A stretch of DNA of 64,000 nt from positions 2,976,001 through 3,040,000 of the forward strand of contig NZ_CP108484.1 of assembly GCF_036226505.1 (NCBI RefSeq), in the 5' to 3' direction. This document shows, piece after piece, positions 55,778 through 64,000 of this stretch (the first letter of the stretch is position 1; each line of letters opens with the position of its first letter). The notes beneath the pieces were generated by a model, which made no database searches, had not been told where the DNA came from, and worked only from the letters and a program-made list of their open reading frames with translations. The DNA comes from Kitasatospora sp. NBC_01246 (GTDB taxonomy: Bacteria; Actinomycetota; Actinomycetes; Streptomycetales; Streptomycetaceae). The translations under genes were made by a program, and so were the position numbers.

Positions 55778-55924
55778 TCAGTTGTTGCGGCCGGCCCGCA
55801 GCAGGACCCACGCCAGCAGGCCGACGCCGACGAAGGAGGCCACCACGATGATCCGCAGGAAGAGCCCCGGGCCGTTCTCCGTGGAGATCGGGCCGGCCAG
55901 GCTGACAAGGGCGGAGGTGGACAT
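55778..55924 (-). CDS. Small membrane protein, 48 aa (MSTSALVS...)
   Basis: From the ATG at 55924: MSTSALVSLAGPISTENGPG, then FLRIIVVASFVGVGLLAWVLLRAGRNN. One membrane helix, with GAGGAG 7 nt upstream of the start. Shares the MSTxA start and single-helix plan with the 52-aa protein 160 nt away, so they may be relatives. Confidence 0.75.
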   Translation of the reverse strand: MSTSALVSLAGPISTENGPGLFLRIIVVASFVGVGLLAWVLLRAGRNN

Positions 55925-56169
55925 CTGCGGGCTCCTCGGACTGCTCGGTACCGCGGCCAGGTCTGGTCTCGGCTCTCCAGGGCATTCAGGGTAAACCGGC
56001 CTCACACCCGCGACGGCCACCGCCCCCTGCGGCGCCGTTCGCGCCGCGTAGGGTGAGCGCGGGGACGAGTACGCAACCACGGACGTTGCACAGACAGTCG
56101 TTGCAGGCGAAGACCAGCGGGGGCCGGCCAGCTGCCGGGGCCGCCGTCGACCAGGAGGGTACTCACACC

Positions 56170-57228
56170 ATGACCGATACGACCTCGAAGACCCCGAGCC
56201 GGCGCCGCCAGCGCTTCCCGGAGATCTCCACCCGCGCCTGGGAGCACCCGGCGGACCGCTCCGCGCTCGTCGCGCTGCGCAAGCTGACCGGCTTCGACGA
56301 CATCCTGAAGAAGCTCGCCGGGCTGGTCTCCGAGCGCTCGATCCGGCTGATGTTCCTGGCCACCGCGGTGAAGACGTCCGAGCGGCAGTTCCCCGAGCTG
56401 CACGGGATGGTGCGCGACGCCGCGTACGTGCTGGACCTGGAGAAGGTCCCGGACCTCTACGTCTCCCAGGACCCGACGGTCAACGCCTACTGCATCGGCA
56501 TCGACACCCCGATCATCGTGGTGACCAGCGGCCTGGTCGAGCTCCTGGACGAGGAGGAGCTGCGCTCCGTCATCGGCCACGAGGTCGGCCACGCGATGTC
56601 CGGCCACGCGGTCTACCGGACGATGCTGCTGATCCTCACCAACATCGCCGCCCGGATCGCCTGGGTGCCGCTCGGCAACCTCGCGATCATGGCGATCGTG
56701 ACGGCCCTCAAGGAGTGGTTCCGCAAGGCCGAGCTCTCCAGCGACCGGGCCGGCCTGCTCGCCGGACAGGACCTCCAGGCCTCCATGCGGGCCCTGATGA
56801 AGCTGGCCGGCGGCCACAACCTGGCCGAGATGAACGTCGACGCCTTCCTGGAGCAGGCCGAGGAGTACGACAAGGCCGGGGACCTGCGCGACGGCGTGCT
56901 CAAGCTGCTGCAGGTGCTGCCGCAGAGCCACCCGTTCGCGGTGGTGCGGGTCGCCAAGCTGAAGAAGTGGGCGGAGAGCGAGGAGTACCGCTCGATCCTG
57001 GCCGGTGCCTACCCGCGCCGCTCCGACGACGGCGACACCTCGGTCGGCGAGCAGTGGAAGGCCGCGGCCGACCACTACACGACCTCGGTGAAGGAGAGCA
57101 AGGACCCGCTGATGGGCCTGATCCGCGACGTCGCCGGCGGCGCCGCCACCGTCGGCGGCAAGCTCCGCGACACCTTCACCGGCGCCACCCGCGCCAACGG
57201 CTCCTCGACGCCGCGCGACGAGGACTGA
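56170..57228 (+). CDS. M48 family zinc metalloprotease
   Basis: A 352-residue protein. The zinc motif is HEVGHAMSGHAVYR at about 138, followed by a hydrophobic hairpin (MLLILTNIAARIAWVPLGNLAIMAIV) and the third-ligand region KAELSSDRAGLL. It is cytosolic or membrane-associated, without signal peptide. The tail after about 310 is disordered. ATG at 56170 with GGAGGG upstream. Targets unknown; unlike HtpX it lacks N-terminal helices. Confidence 0.9.
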   Translation: MTDTTSKTPSRRRQRFPEISTRAWEHPADRSALVALRKLTGFDDILKKLAGLVSERSIRLMFLATAVKTSERQFPELHGMVRDAAYVLDLEKVPDLYVSQDPTVNAYCIGIDTPIIVVTSGLVELLDEEELRSVIGHEVGHAMSGHAVYRTMLLILTNIAARIAWVPLGNLAIMAIVTALKEWFRKAELSSDRAGLLAGQDLQASMRALMKLAGGHNLAEMNVDAFLEQAEEYDKAGDLRDGVLKLLQVLPQSHPFAVVRVAKLKKWAESEEYRSILAGAYPRRSDDGDTSVGEQWKAAADHYTTSVKESKDPLMGLIRDVAGGAATVGGKLRDTFTGATRANGSSTPRDED

Positions 57229-57363
57229 TCCCGCGACGGCTCCCGACGGCTCCCGGCTTCCCGCCGGGGGCCGTCGGCGTCCCCGGCCCCGGCACCCGCC
57301 GTGCCCCGGCGGCGGCCCCGGTGTGCCCGAGCGGCCGGCCGCGACGGGGCCCGCCGCCGGACG

Positions 57364-58458
57364 TCAGCTGCCCGCCAGGACCCCGCAGACCTGCCAGGCC
57401 GGACGGGCGTGGTTGCCCGGATCGATCGGCTGCGCGCCCTCCGGCGACTGCGCGCCTTCCGTCGGCTGCGCACCGGTCACGGCGCCGTCCGCCCCCGCCA
57501 GCAGCGGCCGGACGTACCCGGCCAGCGAACCGGCGCACGGCGCCGGCCCGGCCTGGAGCACCGAGTCCACCAGCCGCAGCTGGGCGGAGGCCAGGTCGAT
57601 CCGGTCGAACTGGAAGGTCAGCTGCCGCCGGACGGTCTCCAGCGTCACCGGTGCGCCGCTCGGGGTCCCGGCGGGCTTGAGCGCGTAGACGAAGGTGTGG
57701 TCGGTGGTGATCTGCAGGGTGGTGCTGTCCGCCTCGTCGATCCGCATCGCTCCGGCCACCTTCACGCTGTCGGCCGCCAGCGCGACCTGCGCCGGGTCGA
57801 ACCGGACCACCCACCCGGTCAGCGCGTGGTGGCGGTCGTCGACGGGGTGCGCCGCACTGGCGTCGAACTGGGCCTGCTCGCCGGGCGTCACGAAGGCCCG
57901 CACATCGGCGGTCGACCCCTGGACCAGGGCCGTCGGCGCCAGCGAGGACGCCACCAGATAGCGCTGGACGGTGTCGAGCGCCTTGGTGACCTCGATCTTG
58001 CTGAAGTGCGCGGTGGCCGCCCCGGCGGGCGTCCCCAGCCCGATGGCACCGTCCCCGTAGCCGGGCGGCAGCGCGGCGAACGGGGCGGCCGGGTCGGCGA
58101 CCGGCCGCACGGCCGACGCCGGGCTCAACGCCACCAGGCTGACGGTCAGTTGGCTGCCCTCGGGGCGGGAGGTCTGCCGGTTCGGCGTACTGATGCCGAA
58201 GTACACGGCGGCCGCGAAGGCCAGCAGGATCAACAGCAGCAGCGCGAGCGCCTGCCGCGGCACGGTGCCCAGCGGACCGAGCCGCACCCGCGGGCGGGTG
58301 GCCCGGCCGAACGAGCCCGCCAGCCGCTCCCGGGCGGAGAGCTCCTGGATCCGGGCAGCACGGACGAAGGATTCGTCGAAGACGACGGACCGGTACTCGT
58401 CATCGCTTCCGGAACCACCGTCGGGCGCACCCTCCGGAGGCTCTCGCGGGTCACCCAT
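57364..58458 (-). CDS. Membrane protein related to SCO2583/SCO2584 (spore-wall type)
   Basis: A 364-residue protein. Residues 20-45 (DDEYRSVVFDESFVRAARIQ) match the N-terminal motif of the next gene. One helix (ALALLLLILLAFAAAVYFGI, about 70-90) precedes a 270-residue outer domain. S. coelicolor SCO2583/SCO2584, at the same chromosomal position beside proA, are linked to spore-wall synthesis. I infer orthology from position and motif. ATG at 58458; TACCCT ends 6 nt upstream, so the mRNA may be leaderless. Confidence 0.8.
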   Translation of the reverse strand: MGDPREPPEGAPDGGSGSDDEYRSVVFDESFVRAARIQELSARERLAGSFGRATRPRVRLGPLGTVPRQALALLLLILLAFAAAVYFGISTPNRQTSRPEGSQLTVSLVALSPASAVRPVADPAAPFAALPPGYGDGAIGLGTPAGAATAHFSKIEVTKALDTVQRYLVASSLAPTALVQGSTADVRAFVTPGEQAQFDASAAHPVDDRHHALTGWVVRFDPAQVALAADSVKVAGAMRIDEADSTTLQITTDHTFVYALKPAGTPSGAPVTLETVRRQLTFQFDRIDLASAQLRLVDSVLQAGPAPCAGSLAGYVRPLLAGADGAVTGAQPTEGAQSPEGAQPIDPGNHARPAWQVCGVLAGS

Positions 58459-58592
58459 GACACCAGGGTAAGCCGCATCCGCGCCCCGCCACGAGGGTGT
58501 TCACCCAGATTCCCGGGAGCGCTCCGTGACCGGAGGCCCGGCGCGCGAACGCGCTCCGGCGCACTCCGGCGCAGCGTCCGCGAACCAGTGCC

Positions 58593-59186
58593 TCAGCCCG
58601 CCGGCGCGGTGACCACGAGCGACGGTTCGGCCGGCGTGGGCGCCGGATCGACACCCGCGCTGCTGCTCCCCGAGTCGGGCCGCCGGGGCGTACCGCCACC
58701 GGAGCCGCCCACACCCTGGTAGACCGCCGCGACCGCCACCGCGACCAGGCTCACGCCCATGATCACGGCGAGCACCCAGGCCACCGGCCGGTGCCAGCGC
58801 TGCTGGGCGACATAGCGCCCGCGCCGCGACCGGACCGGGTCGTAGACACTGTCCCGCCCCCAGCGCCCGGCCCGGCGCCCGACCACCCGGCCGGGGCCCG
58901 ACCACGGATCGGGGTAGAGGCGGTCGTCGTCCAGTCCGCTCGGGTAGGGGCGCAGCTCCAGCGGCACCCCGTCCCCCACGGGAACGTCATAGCCCCAGCC
59001 CGGTACCACCGCGTCCGGCTCGAACCGGGCCTCGGCGGCGGCGAGCTGCCGCTCCTTGGCTGTCGGCTCGTGCACGGCGGCGGACCGGACGAAGGCCTCA
59101 TCGAAGACCACGGTGGCGAACTCGTCGTCCGCACCACCGTGGTCGGCGCCGTCGGGGTACGGCAAGCCCCCCACATCGTCAGCCAC
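58593..59186 (-). CDS. Second SCO2583/SCO2584-type membrane protein
   Basis: A 197-residue protein with the N-terminal motif DDEFATVVFDEAFVRSAAVH, nearly the same as in the 364-aa neighbour, then a basic region, one helix (PVAWVLAVIMGVSLVAVAVAA, about 135-155) and a short Ser/Pro-rich outer tail. The start is a GTG at 59186. The pair likely arose by duplication of the cytosolic motif and helix. Sporulation-related function is by analogy with the S. coelicolor locus. Confidence 0.8.
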   Translation of the reverse strand: MADDVGGLPYPDGADHGGADDEFATVVFDEAFVRSAAVHEPTAKERQLAAAEARFEPDAVVPGWGYDVPVGDGVPLELRPYPSGLDDDRLYPDPWSGPGRVVGRRAGRWGRDSVYDPVRSRRGRYVAQQRWHRPVAWVLAVIMGVSLVAVAVAAVYQGVGGSGGGTPRRPDSGSSSAGVDPAPTPAEPSLVVTAPAG

Positions 59187-59192
59187 GGATTC

Positions 59193-59221
59193 AGCGTATT
59201 ACCGGTCGGGCGTTTTGTCTG
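59193..59221 (-). promoter_or_regulatory. Promoter of the 197-aa gene
   Basis: -35 CAGACA (59216-59221), 17-nt spacer, -10 TACGCT (59193-59198). The GTG start codon lies 6 nt past the -10, so the transcript is predicted to be leaderless. Confidence 0.65.
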
Positions 59222-59236
59222 TGGCTCCTCGCACTT

Positions 59237-59262
59237 GGTCCGTCACCCGTGTGACGCGGACC
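59237..59262 (-). terminator. Hairpin downstream of proA
   Basis: GGTCC-GTCAC pairs with GTGAC-GC-GGACC (a two-base bulge), 25 nt past the proA stop and just before the promoter of the 197-aa gene. Confidence 0.5.
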
Positions 59263-59286
59263 GCCCGCCGGGGGCTCCCGGCCGGC

Positions 59287-60609
59287 TCAGCCGGCGTCGG
59301 CCGCCCCGCCCACGGTCTGCGTCGCCTCGCCCCGGACATGCCCGTCACCAGTGACGATGTACTTGGTGCTGGTCAGCTCCGGCAGGCCCATCGGGCCGCG
59401 GGCGTGCAGCTTCTGGGTCGAGATGCCGATCTCGGCGCCGAAGCCGAACTCACCGCCGTCGGTGAACCGCGTCGAGGCGTTGACGGCCACCGTCGTCGCG
59501 TCGACCAACTGGGTGAAACGGCGGGCCGCGGCCTGCGAGGTGGTCACGATCGCCTCGGTGTGGCCGGAGGACCAGCGGCGGATGTGCGCGACGGCGGCCT
59601 CCAGTGAGGGCACCACGGCCGCCGCCAGGTCGTGGGAGAGGTACTCGGTCTCCCAGTCCGCCTCGGTGGCCGGCACCACGGTCGCCGCCGAGCCCTCGGC
59701 GGCCTTGAGGACCGCGTCGTCGCCGTGCACCGTCACCCCGGCCTGGGCCAGGGCCGCCAGCGCGAGCGGCAGGAAGGCTCCCGCGACGTCCTGGTGGACG
59801 AGCAGGGTCTCGGCCGAGTTGCAGACGCTGACCCGCTGCGCCTTCGAGTTCAGCAGGATGCCGACGGCCATCGCCAGGTCCGTCTCGGCGTCCACGTAGA
59901 CGTGGCAGTTGCCCGTCCCCGTCTCGATCACCGGCACGGTCGAGCCCTCGACCACGGTACGGATCAGCGCGGCCCCGCCGCGCGGGATCAGCACGTCCAC
60001 CAGGCCCCGGGCGCGCATCAGTTCCTGGACGGAGTCCCGGCTCTCGCCCGGGACGAGCTGGATCACGTCGGCGGGCAGGCCCGCCGAGACGACGGCGTCG
60101 CGCAGCACCGCGATCAGCGCGGTGTTGGAGCGGTAGGCCGAGGCCGAACCGCGCAGCAGTACCGCGTTGCCGGACTTCAGGCAGAGCGCGGCGGCGTCCA
60201 CGGTGACGTTCGGACGGGCCTCGTAGATGATGCCGACGACGCCGAGCGGGACGCGGACCTGCCGCACGTCCAGGCCGTTGGGCAGGGTGTAGCCGCGCAC
60301 CACCTCGCCGACCGGGTCGGGCAGGCCGGCCACGTCGCGGACGTCCGAGGCGATCGCGGCGATCCGCTCGTCGGTGAGGGTCAGGCGGTCGATCACCGAC
60401 TCGGCGGTACCCGCCTCACGGGCCCGGGCGACGTCCTCGGCGTTGGCGGCGGTGATCTCGGCGCTCCGGGCCACCAGGGCGTCCGCGATCGCCGACAGCG
60501 CGGCGTCCTTCGCCCGGCGCGGGAGCGGGGCGAGCACGGCGGCGGCCTCCCGGGCTCGGCGCGCTACGGCGAGGACGGGGCTGTCGGCGGTGGCGAGGTC
60601 GCTGGTCAT
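59287..60609 (-). CDS. proA: Glutamate-5-semialdehyde dehydrogenase (gamma-glutamyl phosphate reductase)
   Basis: A 440-residue enzyme of proline synthesis: NADPH-dependent reduction of gamma-glutamyl phosphate. The catalytic Cys is in [36 protein letters not shown] and the C-terminal [13 protein letters not shown] segment ([15 protein letters not shown]) are typical. The start is the ATG at 60609 ([12 protein letters not shown]); TACCCT ends 6 nt upstream, suggesting a leaderless transcript. Substrate comes from ProB, encoded one gene upstream. Confidence 0.95.
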   Translation of the reverse strand: MTSDLATADSPVLAVARRAREAAAVLAPLPRRAKDAALSAIADALVARSAEITAANAEDVARAREAGTAESVIDRLTLTDERIAAIASDVRDVAGLPDPVGEVVRGYTLPNGLDVRQVRVPLGVVGIIYEARPNVTVDAAALCLKSGNAVLLRGSASAYRSNTALIAVLRDAVVSAGLPADVIQLVPGESRDSVQELMRARGLVDVLIPRGGAALIRTVVEGSTVPVIETGTGNCHVYVDAETDLAMAVGILLNSKAQRVSVCNSAETLLVHQDVAGAFLPLALAALAQAGVTVHGDDAVLKAAEGSAATVVPATEADWETEYLSHDLAAAVVPSLEAAVAHIRRWSSGHTEAIVTTSQAAARRFTQLVDATTVAVNASTRFTDGGEFGFGAEIGISTQKLHARGPMGLPELTSTKYIVTGDGHVRGEATQTVGGAADAG

Positions 60610-60686
60610 GCGCCAAGGGTAGCGAGTGCGCCGCCCCCGCCCGCCGGGCATTTCGCCCGGTGAGACATGGGCGCCCAGCAAGGCCC

Positions 60687-60719
60687 GCACGTGCCGTGCC
60701 CCGGGCAGGGCACACGTGC
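60687..60719 (-). terminator. Terminator between the 175-aa gene and proA
   Basis: Stem GCACGT-GTGCCC with GGGCAC-ACGTGC and a small internal bulge, directly after the stop of the 175-aa gene. It implies proA has its own promoter. Confidence 0.65.
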
Positions 60720-60720
60720 G

Positions 60721-61248
60721 TCAGTACGGGTGCACCCCGCCCGGATGGGGTGGCGGGCCGCCGAAGCCCTCGGCGACGCGCTTGTGGTACGTCGCCCGGT
60801 CGACCACCTCCAGCCCGACGATCTCCCACGGCGGCAGGTTCGCGGTCACCTTGTGCTCGCCCCAGAGCCGCAGCGCGATCGCCGCCGCGTCGTGCAGGTC
60901 CCGGGCCTGCTCCCAGTAGCGGATCTCCGCGTGGTCGGCCGCGTAGCGGGCGGTCAGGAAGAACGAGTGGTCGTGCGCCAGCCGCTCCAGCCCCGCCCGC
61001 AACGCGGACAGCGGGGTGGTCTGCCCCGCCACGCTCAGCACCACGTGCCAGAGCCGGGCCTGTTCGGGCACCGTGGGCGGCTCCCCCTCGTCCCGGCGGT
61101 CCGGCCGGACCCCGCGTAGCGCGCCGGGCTCCTGCGGCGGCGGACCGGCCGGCCCGGCCGGGGTGTCCGCCCCGCGCCCGCCGTCGATGCTGGTCAGCCG
61201 TCGGCCCGCCGTTCCTCCGGTCAGCGCTGCCTCGCGCCTGCGTTCCAC
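60721..61248 (-). CDS. Conserved unknown protein, 175 aa, between proB and proA
   Basis: Start GTG at 61248 (MERRREAALTGGTAGRR) with AGGAGG 6 nt upstream. The first 70 residues are disordered and charged. The folded part begins LWHVVLSVAGQTTPLSALRA and includes RLAHDHSFFLTARYAADHAEIRYWEQ and NLPPWEIVGLEVVDRATYH. I do not recognise the family. It is predicted to be a cytosolic alpha/beta domain. Its place between the two proline genes suggests a link that is not proven. Confidence 0.72.
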   Translation of the reverse strand: MERRREAALTGGTAGRRLTSIDGGRGADTPAGPAGPPPQEPGALRGVRPDRRDEGEPPTVPEQARLWHVVLSVAGQTTPLSALRAGLERLAHDHSFFLTARYAADHAEIRYWEQARDLHDAAAIALRLWGEHKVTANLPPWEIVGLEVVDRATYHKRVAEGFGGPPPHPGGVHPY

Positions 61249-61366
61249 CGGCGGCCTCCTGTTCGGCGATCTCGTGTCGTCGTACCCGCCGGCCCCGGTC
61301 CGGCGCGTACGGCTGCGCCCCCTCGCCCGCGGCAAGGCCCGCACCGCCGCCGCGCCCGCGGACCGG

Positions 61367-62503
61367 TCAGCCCCGCAGGACGACCAGGTCGTCGCGGTGG
61401 ACGACCTCGCGCTCGTACGCGGCACCGAACTCCTGGGCCAGGTCTCGGGTGGACCGGCCGAGCAGCCGGGGCAACTCCCTCGCATCAAAGTTGACCAGTC
61501 CGCGCGCCACGATGTGGCCGTTTTCGCCAAGAAGGTCCACCGGATCACCCGCGGCGAACTCCCCGTCGACCTTGGTGACCCCGGCGGGCAGCAGCGAGGC
61601 ACCCCCGGAGACGACCGCCGCGACGGCCCCCTCGTCCAGGTGGAGGGCGCCGCGCGGGCTGCTCGCGTGCGCCAGCCAGAGCAGCCGGTCGGAGGAGCGG
61701 CTGCCGGTGCGCAGGAAGAGCGTGCCGGTGGGCCGGCCGGCCAGCGCGTCGGCGGCCCGGCTGGCGGCGGTGAGCACCACGGGGATGCCCGCGCCGGTGG
61801 CGATCCGGGCCGCCTCCACCTTGGTGACCATGCCGCCGGTACCGACCCCGGCCTTGCCCGCGCTGCCGATCGAGACGCCGTCCAGGTCGTGCGGCCCGGC
61901 CACCTGGGCGATCCGGCTGGTGCCGGGGCGGCTCGGGTCGCCGTCGTAGAGCCCGTCCACGTCGGAGAGCAGCACCAGCAGGTCGGCCCGGACCAGGTGG
62001 GCGACCAGCGCGGCCAGCCGGTCGTTGTCACCGAACTTGATTTCGGCGGTGGCGACGGTGTCGTTCTCGTTGACGATCGGCATCGCGCCCATCGCCAGCA
62101 ACTGGTCCAGCGTCCGGTAGGCGTTGCGGTAGTGGGCGCGCCGGCTGGCGTCCTCGGCGGTCAGCAGCACCTGGCCGACCCGGATGCCGTACCGGGCGAA
62201 GGAAGCGGTGTAGCGGGCGACCAGCAGGCCCTGGCCGACGCTCGCGGCGGCCTGCTGGCGGGCGAGGTCCTTGGGCCGGCGGTCCAGGCCCAGCGGGGCC
62301 AGGCCGGCCGCGATGGCACCGGAGGAGACCAGGACCACCTCGGGGGCGTCCGGGCCGCTGCGCACCTTGGCGAGCGCGTCCACCAGGGCGTCGACCCGGT
62401 CGGCGTCCAGGCCGCCGGCCGCCGTGGTGAGAGAGGAGGAACCGACCTTGACGACGATCCGTCGTGCGGTCAGGACCTCCTGCCGCAGTGAGTCCTCGCT
62501 CAT
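61367..62503 (-). CDS. proB: Glutamate 5-kinase
   Basis: A 378-residue enzyme that phosphorylates glutamate, the feedback-controlled first step of proline synthesis. The amino-acid-kinase domain has IVVKVGSSSLTT, VSSGAIAAGL and VNENDTVA; the C-terminal PUA domain starts near residue 285. ATG at 62503. Together with proA and (usually) proC it makes proline. A perfect 24-bp palindrome lies upstream. Confidence 0.95.
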   Translation of the reverse strand: MSEDSLRQEVLTARRIVVKVGSSSLTTAAGGLDADRVDALVDALAKVRSGPDAPEVVLVSSGAIAAGLAPLGLDRRPKDLARQQAAASVGQGLLVARYTASFARYGIRVGQVLLTAEDASRRAHYRNAYRTLDQLLAMGAMPIVNENDTVATAEIKFGDNDRLAALVAHLVRADLLVLLSDVDGLYDGDPSRPGTSRIAQVAGPHDLDGVSIGSAGKAGVGTGGMVTKVEAARIATGAGIPVVLTAASRAADALAGRPTGTLFLRTGSRSSDRLLWLAHASSPRGALHLDEGAVAAVVSGGASLLPAGVTKVDGEFAAGDPVDLLGENGHIVARGLVNFDARELPRLLGRSTRDLAQEFGAAYEREVVHRDDLVVLRG

Positions 62504-62535
62504 CTCGCTGTACGCCCTTCCGGTGTGGTGCGGGT

Positions 62536-62559
62536 ACGGCCGGGCCCGGGCCCGGCCGT
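62536..62559. promoter_or_regulatory. 24-bp perfect palindrome upstream of proB
   Basis: ACGGCCGGGCCC followed by its exact complement, 33 nt before the proB ATG. It could be an operator, or a leader hairpin if transcribed. The surrounding gap (62504-62846) holds no gene. Confidence 0.55.
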
Positions 62560-62762
62560 CACCCCCGCAATCTACGCGATCGGCGCAGTCCGTCCGCAGG
62601 GCATTTCACCGGCTGGACCGCGCCCCTCCCCGGTCACGGGCCGGCCCGGACCGGTCGCGGGACGCCGGGCGGACCGCACCCGCCCGGCGGGCCCCGTCCC
62701 GCCACCCGGGCCGGGGGCGGTCCGCCAAGTCCGGCTCCCGCCAAGCGAAGTGACGTTCATCA

Positions 62763-62786
62763 ACGCACCGACGCACCGACGCACCG
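62763..62786. repeat. 8-bp tandem repeat CGCACCGA
   Basis: Three copies of CGCACCGA (the last ending CGCACCGC) run directly into the obg terminator hairpin. No gene is seen here. Confidence 0.6.
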
Positions 62787-62820
62787 CGGCCCCGCCTCCG
62801 GGAGGGAGGCGGGGCCGCGG
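62784..62820 (-). terminator. Terminator after obg
   Basis: A perfect 15-bp inverted repeat (CCGCGGCCCCGCCTC and its complement) with a 7-nt loop, ending 26 nt past the obg stop. Confidence 0.8.
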
Positions 62821-62846
62821 CACTACACGGGTCGGACCGGCCGGTC

Positions 62847-64000
62847 CTACTCCTCGTCGTCGTCGCCCTCGACGGCGGCCTGGCGGCCACTGGAGAGCGC
62901 CTCGAAGGCGAGGAACTCGGACTCGGCCGCGTCCCGGTTCTTCAGCTTGTCGCGGCGGCGGTCGACCGCCGGACGCGGGCTCTCCAGGCGGTGGTCCTCA
63001 CCGCGGCGGCCGAGCATCTCGGCGCCGGCGGCCATGGTCGGCTCCCAGTCGAAGACGACCGCGTTGTCCTCCGCGCCGATGATGACGGTGTCGCCCTCGT
63101 GGGCGCCGACCTTCCAGAGCTTGTCCTCCACGCCGAGGCGGGCCAGCCGGTCGGCGAGGTAGCCGACGGCCTCGTCGTTGGAGAAGTCCGTCTGGCGGAC
63201 CCAGCGCTCCGGCTTGATACCGCGGATGCGGAAGGCGCCGTCCTCCTCGGTGATGGTGAAGCCCGCGTCGTCCACGGCGGTGGGCCGCAGCACGATCCGG
63301 GTGGACTCCTCCAGCGGCTTGGCGGCGCGGGCCTCGGCGACGATCTGCGCCATCGCGAAGTTCAGCTCGCGCAGGCCCTTGCGGGAGGCGGCGGACACCT
63401 CGAACACGCGGTAGCCGCGCTCCTCCAGCGAGGCCCGGGTGAGGTCGGCGATGTCCTGGCCGTCCGGGACGTCGACCTTGTTGAGCGCGACCAGTCGCGG
63501 CCGGTCCTCCAGGCCGCCGTACTGCGCCAGCTCGGCCTCGATGGTCTCCAGGTCGGTCAGCGGGTCGCGGCCGGGCTCCAGGGTCGCGCAGTCCAGCACG
63601 TGGACCAGCGCCGAGCAGCGCTCGACGTGCCGCAGGAACTCCAGGCCGAGGCCGCGGCCCTGGCTGGCGCCCGGGATCAGGCCGGGGACGTCGGCGACGG
63701 TGTAGACGAAGTCGCCGGCGGTCACCACGCCGAGGTTGGGGACCAGGGTGGTGAACGGGTAGTCCGCGATCTTCGGCTTGGCGGCGGAGATCACCGAGAT
63801 CAGCGAGGACTTGCCGGCGCTCGGGTAGCCCACCAGGGCCACGTCGGCGACGGACTTGAGTTCCATGACGATGTCACGGGCCTCACCCGGCTCGCCGAGC
63901 AGCGCGAAGCCGGGCGCCTTGCGGCGGGACGAGGCCAGCGCCGCGTTGCCCAGGCCGCCCCGGCCGCCGGCGGCGACGACGAAGCTGGTGCCGTGGCCGA
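62847..64000 (-). CDS. obg: GTPase Obg (CgtA), C-terminal part
   Basis: About 384 residues are visible; the N-terminal Obg fold is cut by the window edge after [21 protein letters not shown]. The GTPase domain has [10 protein letters not shown], switch [17 protein letters not shown] and NKVD, followed by the OCT domain ([24 protein letters not shown]). Obg is an essential GTPase of 50S assembly and the stringent response; in streptomycetes it is also linked to aerial mycelium formation. It lies upstream of proB in the same direction. Confidence 0.97.
   Translation of the reverse strand, partial: GHGTSFVVAAGGRGGLGNAALASSRRKAPGFALLGEPGEARDIVMELKSVADVALVGYPSAGKSSLISVISAAKPKIADYPFTTLVPNLGVVTAGDFVYTVADVPGLIPGASQGRGLGLEFLRHVERCSALVHVLDCATLEPGRDPLTDLETIEAELAQYGGLEDRPRLVALNKVDVPDGQDIADLTRASLEERGYRVFEVSAASRKGLRELNFAMAQIVAEARAAKPLEESTRIVLRPTAVDDAGFTITEEDGAFRIRGIKPERWVRQTDFSNDEAVGYLADRLARLGVEDKLWKVGAHEGDTVIIGAEDNAVVFDWEPTMAAGAEMLGRRGEDHRLESPRPAVDRRRDKLKNRDAAESEFLAFEALSSGRQAAVEGDDDEE

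Overview
The window is about 64 kb of very GC-rich chromosome from a streptomycete (Streptomyces or Kitasatospora). Gene content and order support this: leuA, era, the hemolysin-C/ybeY/phoH block, hrcA-dnaJ2, hemW, lepA, rpsT, holA, comEC/comEA, leuS, rsfS, nadD, two genes resembling the SCO2583/SCO2584 sporulation pair, proA, proB and obg all sit in the order I recall for the core of S. coelicolor. This is conserved housekeeping DNA. I see no prophage, insertion sequence or CRISPR array.

Layout. 1-5.0 kb: 5' end of recO, a TerB-like protein, leuA with a leucine-codon leader peptide, then a cytosolic protealysin-like M4 protease followed by an emfourin-like inhibitor. 5.0-12.2 kb: leftward genes for ribosome/RNA work and membranes (era, a zinc-less cytidine deaminase relative, DUF4383, CorC/HlyC, ybeY, phoH, rnz, HIT). 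12.3-19 kb: tricorn-like protease, rsmE, dnaJ2, hrcA with CIRCE. 19-31 kb: htpX-pspAB, DUF3097, hemW, a fadD-type acyl-CoA ligase, a heterodimeric ABC exporter, and an ECF41-type sigma factor with its likely target oxidoreductase. 31-43 kb: lepA, rpsT, holA, comEC, comEA, degV. 43-48 kb: leuS with a second leucine-codon leader and terminator. 48.4-51.3 kb: three identical tRNA-Ala(GGC) genes, with an MFS exporter and its divergent HTH regulator between the first and second. 51.5-64 kb: histidine phosphatase, rsfS, LCP/LytR_C protein, nadD, two tiny membrane proteins, an M48 protease, the spore-wall-type pair, proA, an unknown gene, proB and obg (cut by the window edge).

Themes. Two leucine genes about 43 kb apart, leuA (synthesis) and leuS (charging), each have a short upstream ORF with a run of Leu codons ending CTT-AGC. 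The leuS leader is followed by a clear intrinsic terminator, so leucyl-tRNA supply probably controls both. Several genes lack a Shine-Dalgarno and have a TANNNT box ending 6-7 nt before the start codon, which suggests leaderless transcripts. Many intergenic gaps hold perfect inverted repeats (bidirectional terminators) or short GC-rich tandem repeats.

Functions are assigned by recognising motifs in the translations. No database search was run. Start codons were chosen from ribosome-binding sites, overlaps and family alignments from memory, and doubtful ones are marked.
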